A DNA stretch of 5,245 bases from Planctomycetota bacterium (lineage in GTDB: Bacteria > Planctomycetota > UBA1135 > GCA-002686595). The stretch covers positions 1-5,245 of the forward strand of contig JAQBVH010000294.1 in the NCBI GenBank assembly GCA_027623615.1, in the 5' to 3' direction. Of this stretch, positions 5,204-5,245 are shown one piece after another. The notes below the pieces were generated by a model that saw nothing but the letters and a program-made list of their open reading frames with translations, was not told where the DNA came from and made no database searches. Numbering within the stretch: the stretch's first letter is position 1; every line of letters begins with the position of its first letter. Position numbers and translations under genes: made by a program.

Positions 5204-5245
5204 ATGCGAGCGGCCCTACTTCTCCCCCTGAGCTTGGCCGCCTGT
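5204..5245 (+). CDS. Start of a lipoprotein gene (cut by right edge)
   Basis: Only 14 codons are visible, reading MRAALLLPLSLAAC. This is a complete lipoprotein signal: one Arg, a run of Leu/Ala, and lipobox LAAC with the Cys as the last visible residue. The mature protein lies beyond the window, so no function can be proposed. The gene diverges from the coiled-coil lipoprotein across a 167-bp intergenic region that holds the candidate promoters of both. Without a Shine-Dalgarno, but with TAGTCT 7 nt upstream, it fits a leaderless start. The call rests on the signal sequence and the start context alone. Confidence 0.6.
   Translation, partial: MRAALLLPLSLAAC

Noticed and set aside
4405..5205. 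Alternative minus-strand frame overlapping the coiled-coil lipoprotein
   Set aside because: It has no lipobox or Shine-Dalgarno, and an Arg/Pro/Gly-rich composition typical of an out-of-frame reading.

Overview
This is a GC-rich bacterial window that holds six protein genes, two of them cut by the window edges, and no RNA genes. The gene content is secreted or lipid-anchored proteins: two PQQ-like beta-propellers opening with W-x-x-[FW]-R-G-P signatures, a multihaem-type cytochrome c lipoprotein, two further lipoproteins, and a WYL-domain regulator. EF-hand-bearing PQQ-like propellers beside cytochromes of this type best fit Planctomycetota or a similar environmental phylum such as Acidobacteriota or Myxococcota. 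That placement is an inference from family knowledge; no marker gene is present.

Layout, left to right. Positions 1-478 (minus) carry the N-terminal part of a lipoprotein cytochrome c that runs off the left edge. Positions 545-1974 (minus), upstream of it in transcription, carry a PQQ-like beta-propeller with a pair of canonical EF-hand loops in its middle. This gene is broken by an apparent one-base deletion at 1246-1247. A 124-bp divergent promoter region follows, containing a tandem 11-bp repeat. Positions 2099-3442 (plus) carry a second, intact propeller without EF-hands. It converges on a WYL/YafY-type regulator (3479-4198, minus), and a perfect 12-bp GC stem lies across the junction. 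Positions 4199-4409 hold no gene but contain a 179-bp segment bounded by perfect 12-bp inverted repeats. Positions 4410-5036 (minus) carry an orphan coiled-coil-rich lipoprotein with a possible ECF-type promoter. At 5204 a divergent lipoprotein gene begins and is cut after 14 codons.

How the parts may work together: the EF-hand propeller and the cytochrome are co-directional, 66 bp apart, and both exported, so they may belong to one periplasmic or surface redox or substrate-binding module, with the divergent propeller as a paralogous partner. No enzymatic reaction can be assigned to either propeller from sequence.

The points most worth a second look are: (1) three genes lacking a Shine-Dalgarno each have a TANNNT hexamer exactly 6-7 nt before the ATG, the geometry of leaderless transcripts; (2) the 12-bp inverted-repeat segment whose left arm lies just upstream of the regulator start; (3) the frameshifted EF-hand propeller; (4) the tandem 11-bp repeat between the divergent propellers. 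I did not find a clear new multi-gene system.
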